Of a DNA stretch of 5,778 bases, positions 1 through 5,110 are shown in pieces; within the stretch, counting starts at the first letter, position 1, and each line of letters opens with the position of its first letter. The position numbers and the translations under genes are program-made. The DNA is from Chloroflexota bacterium. Its GTDB lineage: Bacteria; Chloroflexota; Dehalococcoidia; Lucifugimonadales; JADFKI01. Location: assembly GCA_009838595.1 (NCBI GenBank), contig VXRI01000200.1, positions 1-5,778 on the forward strand, read 5' to 3'. The notes beneath the pieces are model-generated. The model was not told the origin of the DNA. It searched no databases and was given only the letters and a program-made list of their open reading frames with translations.

Positions 1-178
1 AGTCAGACTTTCTATTGCTCAATTCACCCTCTGATTCCAACTAGCACCAATGGTTGGTAATAGAGGCTTGATTATTGACCATTGCTCTGTTGTAAGATCC
101 ATAGTTACTCCTACATCTGAGTTTGCAACTATGTATCGTACCAAACATCAACTATTTATGAGATGTCCTCTAGTAGGA
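1..178 (-). mobile_element. Outer end of a truncated IS5-family insertion sequence
   Basis: This stretch is clearly AT-richer than the rest of the window and contains the start of an IS5-type transposase reading toward the left edge. The right boundary is approximate. Composition changes between about 160 and 190, where there is a small interrupted palindrome (TCCT 166-169, CTAGT loop, AGGA 175-178). IS5-group elements often insert at short TA- or CTAG-like targets, which would fit the CTAG at 170-173, but no target duplication or second terminal repeat can be seen because the element leaves the window. The boundary is inference; the transposase start is seen directly. Confidence 0.45.
19..102 (-). 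pseudogene. IS5-family transposase, N-terminal fragment (DUF4096-like)
   Basis: Reading leftward from an ATG at 102-100, the frame gives MDLTTEQWSIIKPLLPTIG and then eight more residues before a TGA at 21-19. The opening matches the typical start of IS5-family (IS427/ISL2-like) DDE transposases, whose N-terminal domain begins M-D/E-L-T-x-x-Q-W-x-I-I-x-P-L-L-P. A good ribosome binding site, AGGAG at 112-108, lies 5 nt upstream and supports this as the original start. Intact proteins continue with a GRGRP-like basic motif and the DDE catalytic core. No such motif appears in any frame before the window edge, so the gene is frameshifted, internally deleted or fused to other DNA. Only 18 bases lie beyond the stop, so the cause cannot be decided here. 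With no catalytic residues left, this product is non-functional. Confidence 0.7.
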
Positions 179-242
179 TATGGTCTGAACGCTGCGTTCC
201 CCATTCCGAGTCATCTTTAGCGAAGCGCGTATTGAGCAAAGT

Positions 243-266
243 GCGAGCGCAAACACTGCGCTGCGC
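243..266. other. GC-rich bulged stem-loop
   Basis: AGCGC (246-250) pairs with GCGCT (258-262) across a 7-nt loop. After a one-base bulge (G263), GCG (243-245) pairs with CGC (264-266). The 8-bp stem is GC-rich but has no T-run on either side, so it does not look like a standard intrinsic terminator. It lies just upstream of the promoter and could insulate the operon from readthrough or be a protein site. Function is not established. Confidence 0.3.
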
Positions 267-291
267 CCGACGACATCCAAGCGGGCATGGT

Positions 292-320
292 TTGACACAT
301 TGTGCCGCGCTTCATATACT
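292..320 (+). promoter_or_regulatory. Near-consensus sigma70/SigA promoter of the DUF1800-DUF1501 operon
   Basis: The -35 hexamer TTGACA (292-297) is a perfect match. The spacer is exactly 17 bp (298-314), and the -10 hexamer TATACT (315-320) has one mismatch to TATAAT. This is the optimal geometry for a housekeeping sigma factor and it points at the DUF1800 gene. Transcription should start near A327, giving a leader of about 180 nt. Hexamers and spacing are read directly; activity is inferred. Confidence 0.8.
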
Positions 321-322
321 GA

Positions 323-351
323 CACTAGTGCAATAAACTGGCAAGTATTGC
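323..351 (+). promoter_or_regulatory. Inverted repeats at the predicted transcription start (operator or 5' hairpin)
   Basis: A perfect 8-bp palindrome, CACTAGTG (323-330), spans the predicted +1 position. It touches a second inverted repeat, GCAATA (330-335) and TATTGC (346-351), separated by 10 nt. In DNA these could be an operator overlapping the start site. In RNA the second pair could form a hairpin within the first 25 nt of the transcript. GTGCAA also occurs twice, at 328-333 and 352-357. No known regulator site is recognised. Confidence 0.35.
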
Positions 352-496
352 GTGCAACGCCGTTTGGGAAAGCACCTTACACGGACTGAATTACCGATTG
401 TTCGCAGGCGACAGCGCGGCAGAATTATTGCCAGACTCTGCGTAGATTTGCACCAAGCATCATACAAATTCATTCGCAACCATTACAGGTACAGGC

Positions 497-502
497 AGGA
501 GG
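497..502 (+). promoter_or_regulatory. Shine-Dalgarno AGGAGG that favours the start at 510
   Basis: A full AGGAGG lies 1 nt before the ATG at 504 and 7 nt before a second in-frame ATG at 510. Seven nt is a standard spacing and 1 nt is too short for efficient initiation, so 510 is the better start; the two differ by only two residues. Confidence 0.8.
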
Positions 503-509
503 AATGACG

Positions 510-1916
510 ATGGCAAACAGAGACGATATTGCGTTGATGGCGCACCTGATGCGGCGCGCGGGTTTCGGAGCGACGCGAGACGAATTGGAGCGATATGTCG
601 CGCAGGGTTACGAGGCGACTGTCGAAGAACTTCTCCACCCCGAAGCGCAGGAGCCTGTCGATAGGTACGAACTGCTGCGTTATCACCCGTGGTCGTGGAA
701 GCCGGGCACAATTCAGGGCACCGGACACGCCACTTGGCTCTACCATATGGTCAACACTAAGGCGCCGCTGCAGGAAAAAATGTCCGTCTTCTGGCACGGC
801 ATCTTCGCCACCGGCGTGTCGAAGGTTGACCACTGGGACGAAATCCTGGACATGGTTGACATGCTGCGCGATAAGGGCTTGGGCAGCTTTAAGCAAATCC
901 TCATGGAAGTCGCGCAGAATCCCGCAATGATTTATTGGCTGGACAACAATGAGAACCACGCGGACGCCCCCAATGAGAACTGGGGACGCGAACTGCTCGA
1001 GCTGTTCAGCATGGGGCAGGGCAACTACACCGAGCAAGATGTGTTCGAGTGCTCGCGCGCGTTCACCGGCTGGACGATTACGCCTAAGTTGCCGCGCTTC
1101 CCAATGGGTCGCTTCGACTGGGACTTCGAGTATCGCGAAGACGACCACGACGAGGGCGAGAAGACCTTCCTTGGCTATACCGGCAACTTCAACGGCGAGG
1201 ACATCATCGACATCATCATCCAGCAGCCGGCAACTTCGCGCTTCATCGCGCGCCACCTGTACAACTTCTTCGTGGCGGATGAGGCGCAAGTCCCCGCATG
1301 GCAGAATGTCGCTCCGGGCGACCCTGACGCCATTCACCTGCTTGCGGACACATTCGTCGAATCCAACGGCGACATCACATCCGTGCTGCGCGTGCTGTTC
1401 AATTCCGACTTCTTCAAGGAAGCGCGCTTTACCCGCATCAAGAGCCCTGTCGAGGTCGTGGTCAACACGCTGCGCTTCGTGGGTGGTCACGAATTTCCCG
1501 CGCCCGGCATCGGCAATCTCGGCAGGCAAATGGGCTATATGGGGCAGGAAGTGCTGAATCCGCCGAGCGTTGAGGGTTGGCATACGGGCAGAGAGTGGAT
1601 TAACAGCGGCTCGCTAATGCGCCGCATCAACTTCGTTGCAGACCTTGTGGGAGACACATCGCTGCCCGGCGTGCAGGCAATCGTAGGCAGGCTGCAAGAC
1701 GCAGGCGACTTGGACTCCGCCGACTTTGTGGACACCTGCCTAGATCTGATGGGACCGCTAGACCTCGCGCCCGCGACGCGGCAGGAGCTCATCGACCATG
1801 CGGACATCGACGGCGTCCTGAAGTGGGGCAGCCACGAGGACGCCGAGTTCTCCTCCATGCGCGTCAGCGAGATGCTGCAGCTAATCGTTTCGCTCAGGGA
1901 CTACCAGTACGCATAG
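510..1916 (+). CDS. DUF1800 family protein, no signal peptide
   Basis: A 468-residue DUF1800 (PF08811-type) protein of unknown biochemical function. Family landmarks in order are: HLMRRAGFGAT with an AxGY motif (12-34), the usual opening; EKMSVFWHGIFATG (89-102); the long conserved block around NPAMIYWLDNNEN (137-149) and PNENWGRELLELFSMG (154-169) with GNYTE (171-175) and the ARAFTGW-like SRAFTGW (182-188); HDEGEKTFLG (213-222); GEDIIDIII with PATSRFIARHLYNFFV (229-255); IKSPVEVVV (310-318); and NPPSVEGW (350-357). The length is typical of shorter members. There is no hydrophobic N-terminal segment. It starts 190 nt downstream of a strong promoter and is followed after 69 nt by DUF1501, its usual genomic partner. 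Family membership is strong; the enzyme activity, if any, is unknown. Confidence 0.92.
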   Translation: MANRDDIALMAHLMRRAGFGATRDELERYVAQGYEATVEELLHPEAQEPVDRYELLRYHPWSWKPGTIQGTGHATWLYHMVNTKAPLQEKMSVFWHGIFATGVSKVDHWDEILDMVDMLRDKGLGSFKQILMEVAQNPAMIYWLDNNENHADAPNENWGRELLELFSMGQGNYTEQDVFECSRAFTGWTITPKLPRFPMGRFDWDFEYREDDHDEGEKTFLGYTGNFNGEDIIDIIIQQPATSRFIARHLYNFFVADEAQVPAWQNVAPGDPDAIHLLADTFVESNGDITSVLRVLFNSDFFKEARFTRIKSPVEVVVNTLRFVGGHEFPAPGIGNLGRQMGYMGQEVLNPPSVEGWHTGREWINSGSLMRRINFVADLVGDTSLPGVQAIVGRLQDAGDLDSADFVDTCLDLMGPLDLAPATRQELIDHADIDGVLKWGSHEDAEFSSMRVSEMLQLIVSLRDYQYA

Positions 1917-1985
1917 GCGTCAGCAAGCAACACCTCGCGCGCAGAAAATATGAAACACACTGCATAAATTATAGGAGCAACAGAA

Positions 1986-3119
1986 ATGACCACAGCGCAG
2001 AAGGACCCGGTCGTTGTTGTCGTGCAGCTTTCGGGCGGGAACGACTACTTGAACACGGTGATTCCGTATAACAACGAGACTTACTACGACAATCGCCCCA
2101 CGGTCGGCATTCCGCAAGAGCAGGTGCTGCACCTCGACGACGAGGTAGGCTTGCATCCGCAGATGGGCGCGATACGCGACCTGTACAACAATGGCAATGT
2201 CGCCATCGTGCACGGCGTCGGCTACGAAAACTCGCCGCGCTCTCACTTCCGCTCAATGGACATCTGGCACACCTGCGAGCCGGACGATGTGGGCACTGAA
2301 GGCTGGCTCGGCAAGGTAATCCGCAACATCGACCCGAACAAAGAGAATGTCGTAACCGGCGTCAGCTTCGGTCCGAGCATGTTCCGAGCGATGGCGGTGC
2401 CCGGCGTTCCTGTCGCGTGCGTCGAAGACCTGAACAATTACGGCTTGATGCCCGGCATCAGCGCCGAAGAGCAACGGCAGAAGATTCTTAACAGGTTCTC
2501 GCGCCTCTACGGACAGGCAGTCGGCAGAGGTCCTGTGATGGAGTTCCTCGGGCAGACCGGGCTTGACGCACTGCAGGGCGCGGACATCCTGAAAGTCGCG
2601 CCGGAACGCTATTCGTCCGACATCGAGTATGCCGACACCACGCTCGCTAAAAAACTCAAGGGCATCGCGCAGGTGCACATGGCAGGACTAGGCTCGCGCG
2701 TGTTCTACTGCGACCATGGCAGTTTCGACTCGCATGCTGGTCAGCCCAACATGCTCGCTGGTCTATGGGACGATCTGTCCACCGCCATCAACGACTTCTT
2801 CGACGACCTGCGCGCGCACGACGCATCCGACAATGTGGTGATGATGTTGTTCTCCGAGTTCGGACGGCGCACGCACGACAACGGCTCCGGCACCGACCAC
2901 GGCGCGGCAGGCGCGGTCATGGTCATCGGTGACAATGTGAAGGGCGGGCAGTACGGCGAGTATCCTTCGCTCCGCGCCGAAGACCTCGAACAGGGCGATG
3001 TAGTGCCCAATGTCGATTTTCGCAGCGTCTATTCCACTCTCGTCGAAGACTGGATGAAGATGGACTCCACCGAAATCGTAGGCGGCGGCTTCGAGAAGCT
3101 CGACTTCATCGCAAATTAG
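1986..3119 (+). CDS. DUF1501 family protein (alkaline phosphatase/sulfatase-like fold), leaderless
   Basis: A 377-residue DUF1501 (PF07394-type) protein, placed by fold in the alkaline phosphatase/sulfatase superfamily, substrate unknown. Visible motifs are: the first strand VVVVVQLSGGNDYLNTVIP (9-27); SHFRSMDIWHT (86-96); GSFDSHAGQ (245-253), matching the family's GGFDTHxxQ; FSEFGRR (289-295); GTDHGAAG (302-309); and DFRSVY (344-349). The conserved Asp and His residues in these motifs are the expected metal or catalytic positions. Most family members begin with a twin-arginine signal before the GGxD strand; here only about eight residues precede it. An in-frame TAA at 1965-1967 excludes an upstream extension. 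AGGAG at 1973-1977, 8 nt before the ATG, supports the start. It is probably co-transcribed with the DUF1800 gene 69 nt upstream. Family is certain; reaction and location are inferred. Confidence 0.93.
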   Translation: MTTAQKDPVVVVVQLSGGNDYLNTVIPYNNETYYDNRPTVGIPQEQVLHLDDEVGLHPQMGAIRDLYNNGNVAIVHGVGYENSPRSHFRSMDIWHTCEPDDVGTEGWLGKVIRNIDPNKENVVTGVSFGPSMFRAMAVPGVPVACVEDLNNYGLMPGISAEEQRQKILNRFSRLYGQAVGRGPVMEFLGQTGLDALQGADILKVAPERYSSDIEYADTTLAKKLKGIAQVHMAGLGSRVFYCDHGSFDSHAGQPNMLAGLWDDLSTAINDFFDDLRAHDASDNVVMMLFSEFGRRTHDNGSGTDHGAAGAVMVIGDNVKGGQYGEYPSLRAEDLEQGDVVPNVDFRSVYSTLVEDWMKMDSTEIVGGGFEKLDFIAN

Positions 3120-3143
3120 TTTGTCAGTCGTTCAGTAGGTCAG
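3120..3143 (+). repeat. Left tract of 8-bp-phased NNNNTCAG units
   Basis: Three consecutive 8-bp units end in TCAG: TTTGTCAG, TCGTTCAG and TAGGTCAG, with TCAG at 3124, 3132 and 3140. The tract begins directly after the DUF1501 stop codon. It is the inverted counterpart of the tract at 3229-3276. The intervening bases vary, so this is a phased degenerate repeat and not simple slippage of one unit. Confidence 0.6.
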
Positions 3144-3228
3144 GTGTCAATCCGTGGTTGGCAGTGTTTCGCTAGATGCCGGTTCGGCTGGCTCGCCATG
3201 GATGATATTGTATGCAAAACATGTTCGT

Positions 3229-3276
3229 TCGACCCGCCGACCCGCTGAATAGCTGAAAGACTGATACACTGACAGA
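3229..3276 (-). repeat. Right tract of 8-bp-phased CTGA units, inverted relative to 3120-3143
   Basis: Six units of 8 bp follow without a gap: TCGACCCG, CCGACCCG, CTGAATAG, CTGAAAGA, CTGATACA and CTGACAGA. CTGA recurs exactly every 8 bp at 3245, 3253, 3261 and 3269; the two earlier units carry TCGA and CCGA at the same phase, and CTAG stands at 3277 where the next would be. On the minus strand the last four units read NNNNTCAG, as in the left tract. The tract ends just before the AGGAG (3279-3283) of the NHL gene. Confidence 0.65.
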
Positions 3277-3291
3277 CTAGGAGTTAGAAAT

Positions 3292-4326
3292 ATGCTAACA
3301 ACAGTAGCGAAAGGGCGCACATACGACTTCAGCCACGCAGTCGGCGGGCTGTATATGCCGCAGCCAATCGGCGTCGTCGCCGGCGAGGGTGATACCGTCT
3401 ATGTGCTGAGCCGCCAGTATGAGCAAATTCTGGATGTGCCGTGGAACAAGGCAGCCACCGCCGCACAGGTGAACCTCTTCACAGTGCCGGAGACGGCGGG
3501 CGACGAAGAGTTTCTTGGTCGTTTCAGCAAGTACGGCGATGGCGATGGCGAGCTAATCTGGCCCAGCGGAATTGCCAAGGACTCCGAGGAAAACTTGTAC
3601 ATCACCGACGAGTGGATGAATCGCGTATCCGTCTTCAACAGGGACGGCGAGTTGTTGCGTGTTTGGGGATCGGAAGGCAGCGGCGCCGGCGAGTTGAACA
3701 AACCGTCCGGCATCGCGCTTAACTCTAACGAAGACGCTTATGTCGTGGACAGCCTGAATCACCGCGTGCAGAAGTTCACGAAGTACGGCGAATATATTTC
3801 ACAGTTCGGCAGTTTCGGCGATGACGATGGCGAATTGAACGCGCCGTGGGGCATCACCTGCGACGCTGACGACAACGTGTACGTCGCCGACCACAAGAAC
3901 CACCGCGTGCAGAAGTTCGACTCCGACGGCGGTTACATTTCGTCGTTCGGCAGCTACGGCAAGGGCAGGGGGCAGCTCAACCGCCCGAGCGATGTCGCGG
4001 TAGATCCGGACGGCGATGTGTATGTGTGCGACTGGGGCAACGACCGCGTGCAGGTTTATGCCGCGGACGGCAGTTTCATCGCGAGCCTGCTCGGAGACGC
4101 GCAGCAGCTCGCCAAATGGCATCAGGAACAGGTGGACGCTAACATCGATGTGATAAAGGCGCGCCGCCGCGTCTATACGCTTGAACCGGAGTGGCGTTTC
4201 GCAATGCCCACCGGCATCGCTTTCGATAAAGGGAAGTCGCGCCTGATGGTCACCGACACCCAGCGTGGCCGCATCCAAATATACAGCAAGCTCAGCGGCT
4301 ACATGGAAGCGCAGTTCAACCTATAG
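3292..4326 (+). CDS. NHL-repeat six-bladed beta-propeller protein
   Basis: A 344-residue protein built almost wholly of NHL-type propeller blades, normally a scaffold for binding proteins, nucleic acids or small ligands. Blades can be read at about 21-48, 87-131, 134-178, 180-225, 227-268 and 303-334. The clearest share G-E-L-N-x-P-x-G-I, then D-x-x-x-N-x-Y-V-x-D-x-x-N-x-R-V-Q-x-F: SLNHRVQKF at 154-162 and HKNHRVQKF at 201-209. Residues about 49-73 form a blade 1-2 insertion, and a charged, probably helical linker (about 268-298) precedes the last blade. There is no signal peptide, and an in-frame TGA at 3262-3264 rules out an upstream extension. AGGAG at 3279-3283, 8 nt before the ATG, supports the start. 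No catalytic domain is fused, so it is most likely an adaptor or sensor. It follows DUF1501 by 172 bp and may read through from that operon. Confidence 0.9.
   Translation: MLTTVAKGRTYDFSHAVGGLYMPQPIGVVAGEGDTVYVLSRQYEQILDVPWNKAATAAQVNLFTVPETAGDEEFLGRFSKYGDGDGELIWPSGIAKDSEENLYITDEWMNRVSVFNRDGELLRVWGSEGSGAGELNKPSGIALNSNEDAYVVDSLNHRVQKFTKYGEYISQFGSFGDDDGELNAPWGITCDADDNVYVADHKNHRVQKFDSDGGYISSFGSYGKGRGQLNRPSDVAVDPDGDVYVCDWGNDRVQVYAADGSFIASLLGDAQQLAKWHQEQVDANIDVIKARRRVYTLEPEWRFAMPTGIAFDKGKSRLMVTDTQRGRIQIYSKLSGYMEAQFNL
3760..3918 (+). repeat. 18-nt identical direct repeat marking duplicated propeller blades
   Basis: CACCGCGTGCAGAAGTTC occurs at 3760-3777 and again at 3901-3918, 141 nt (47 codons, one blade) apart. 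It encodes HRVQKF in both copies. Identity at silent positions suggests recent blade duplication or gene conversion within the NHL gene. Confidence 0.7.
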
Positions 4327-4362
4327 CCTATCAAGTAGCAGCGCTAATCGTACCCATACATA

Positions 4363-4442
4363 GCGCAGTAAGCGCCACCTGTTGAGACTGGCATAATTCC
4401 GTGATGCCTGAAACAGAATGATGCTTACTGCGCGCCGTTTTT
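4363..4442 (+). terminator. Long structured inverted repeat with T-run, probable terminator after the NHL gene
   Basis: A perfect 11-bp inverted repeat, GCGCAGTAAGC (4363-4373) and GCTTACTGCGC (4423-4433), encloses 49 nt. Within it, CTGTT (4379-4383) can pair with AACAG (4412-4416), and GGCAT (4390-4394) with ATGCC (4404-4408), giving one long interrupted hairpin. Five Ts (4438-4442) follow on the plus strand after a 4-nt gap; no T-run exists on the other side. This favours termination of rightward transcription from the NHL gene. The large size and the gap before the T-run are unusual, so a structured leader for the VOC gene or a small palindromic element are alternatives. Confidence 0.55.
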
Positions 4443-4480
4443 CAGGGACGACTAGTGAGCACAATTTAAGGATTGCCGTT

Positions 4481-4900
4481 ATGAAATCCACCGTCATACC
4501 CGGCATGCGCTATCGAGATGCCTACGCAGCCATCGACTGGCTCTGCGATGTGCTCGGATTCGAGCGTAAACTCGTCGTGCCGGACGGTGAAGGCGGCGTG
4601 GCGCATGCGGAACTTACGCTTGGCGGCGGCATGATAATGCTCGGCTCACACCGTGAAGGCGTGAATGACGCACTCGCAGCGCCCACCACAACCGGCACAC
4701 TGACGCAGAACGCCTACATCGTAGTAAGCGACATCGATAGCGCATACGATCGCGCGCAATCCGCCGGCGCAAACATCGTCCAGGAACTGCAAGAGCAGTC
4801 ATACGGCGGCAGCCTATTCTCCCTCCGCGACCCGGAGTGCCGGATATGGCATGTGGGATCGTACAATCCATGGGCAGAGCAAGAAGACAGCCCTTGTTGA
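4481..4900 (+). CDS. VOC superfamily (glyoxalase/bleomycin-resistance fold) protein
   Basis: A 139-residue single-domain protein with two beta-alpha-beta-beta-beta modules: module 1 about 3-56 (helix AAIDWLCDVLGFE at 16-28, strands with AHAELTLGGGMIMLGS) and module 2 about 75-128 (VVSDIDSAYDRAQSAGA at 81-97, ending SLRDPECRIWHVGSY at 114-128). The ending corresponds to the DPEGxxWxxGxY seen in many VOC proteins, with C-R replacing the usual Gly-Asn/His. The His/Glu ligands of metal-dependent members are not evident: the first strand has no His or Gln and the last strand no Glu. Ligand binding, for example drug sequestration, is therefore as likely as catalysis. The start at 4481 is chosen because AAGGA (4468-4472) lies 8 nt upstream and homologous proteins begin here; an ATG at 4418 would add 21 atypical residues and run through the upstream hairpin. 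It is separated from the NHL gene by 154 bp and a probable terminator, so it is probably its own unit. Confidence 0.85.
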   Translation: MKSTVIPGMRYRDAYAAIDWLCDVLGFERKLVVPDGEGGVAHAELTLGGGMIMLGSHREGVNDALAAPTTTGTLTQNAYIVVSDIDSAYDRAQSAGANIVQELQEQSYGGSLFSLRDPECRIWHVGSYNPWAEQEDSPC

Positions 4901-4909
4901 TTATTTGCG

Positions 4910-4922
4910 GGCGATTGTCGCC
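4910..4922. other. Short GC hairpin after the VOC gene
   Basis: GGCGA (4910-4914) and TCGCC (4918-4922) form a perfect 5-bp stem with a 3-nt loop, 10 nt after the VOC stop. No T-run follows in either direction. It could weakly pause transcription at the convergent junction; evidence is slight. Confidence 0.25.
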
Positions 4923-5011
4923 AGCCGGCCGCCAATTAACCGCTAAACGATTGGTCTTTGCCCATTATCATTTGGACAGCGCAGGCAAACCGCGATATTT
5001 CCTCGATAAAC

Positions 5012-5051
5012 TGGAGTAGTGCAATCTCTGAGAACTCAGCGTAATACTCCA
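5012..5051. other. Nested inverted repeat between convergent genes
   Basis: TGGAGTA (5012-5018) and TACTCCA (5045-5051) form a perfect 7-bp outer stem. Almost centred inside it, CTGAG (5028-5032) and CTCAG (5035-5039) form a second perfect stem. The element lies in the 210-bp gap between the VOC and TPR genes, where transcripts from both strands meet, so a bidirectional stop or a pausing structure is plausible. Neither side has a T-run. Confidence 0.35.
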
Positions 5052-5110
5052 CAAACTGCCTGACGCCAGCATGCTCCATGACTTGCAGCCCACAATCCGA
5101 AAATCGGCGA

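Larger units (their letters stand above)
113..503. other. Gene-free stretch between the IS remnant and the DUF1800 operon
   Basis: No convincing coding region occurs on either strand. The left part is AT-rich IS flank. From about 190 the sequence is GC-richer and holds a bulged stem-loop (243-266), a strong promoter (292-320), inverted repeats at the predicted transcription start (323-351) and an mRNA leader of about 180 nt. I recognise no riboswitch class, tRNA or leader peptide with a ribosome binding site. In the frame of the downstream gene there is a TGA at 387-389 and no ATG between it and 504, so the gene cannot be extended upstream with an ATG. Confidence 0.6.

Noticed and set aside
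327..503. Known riboswitch or leader peptide in the DUF1800 5' leader
   Set aside because: No conserved riboswitch core was recognised, and no short ORF with a ribosome binding site is evident. Small hairpins such as GGCA/TGCC at 418-432 are within chance expectation.
483..1583. Long open frame of 366 codons on the minus strand
   Set aside because: It lies antisense to the DUF1800 gene, whose family motifs run through the whole region. The antisense translation has no recognisable domain and arises from GC-biased codon positions.
1920..2678. Minus-strand ORFs opposite the DUF1501 gene
   Set aside because: They overlap an unambiguous DUF1501 coding region and show no domain or ribosome binding site.
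3120..3291. CRISPR-like array in the DUF1501-NHL gap
   Set aside because: The repeats have an 8-bp period with 4-bp conserved anchors, far too short for CRISPR repeats and spacers, and no cas genes are present.
4418..4480. Upstream ATG for the VOC gene at 4418
   Set aside because: It would add 21 residues not typical of the family and its first codons fall inside the 11-bp stem region. The ATG at 4481 has AAGGA at an 8-nt spacing.
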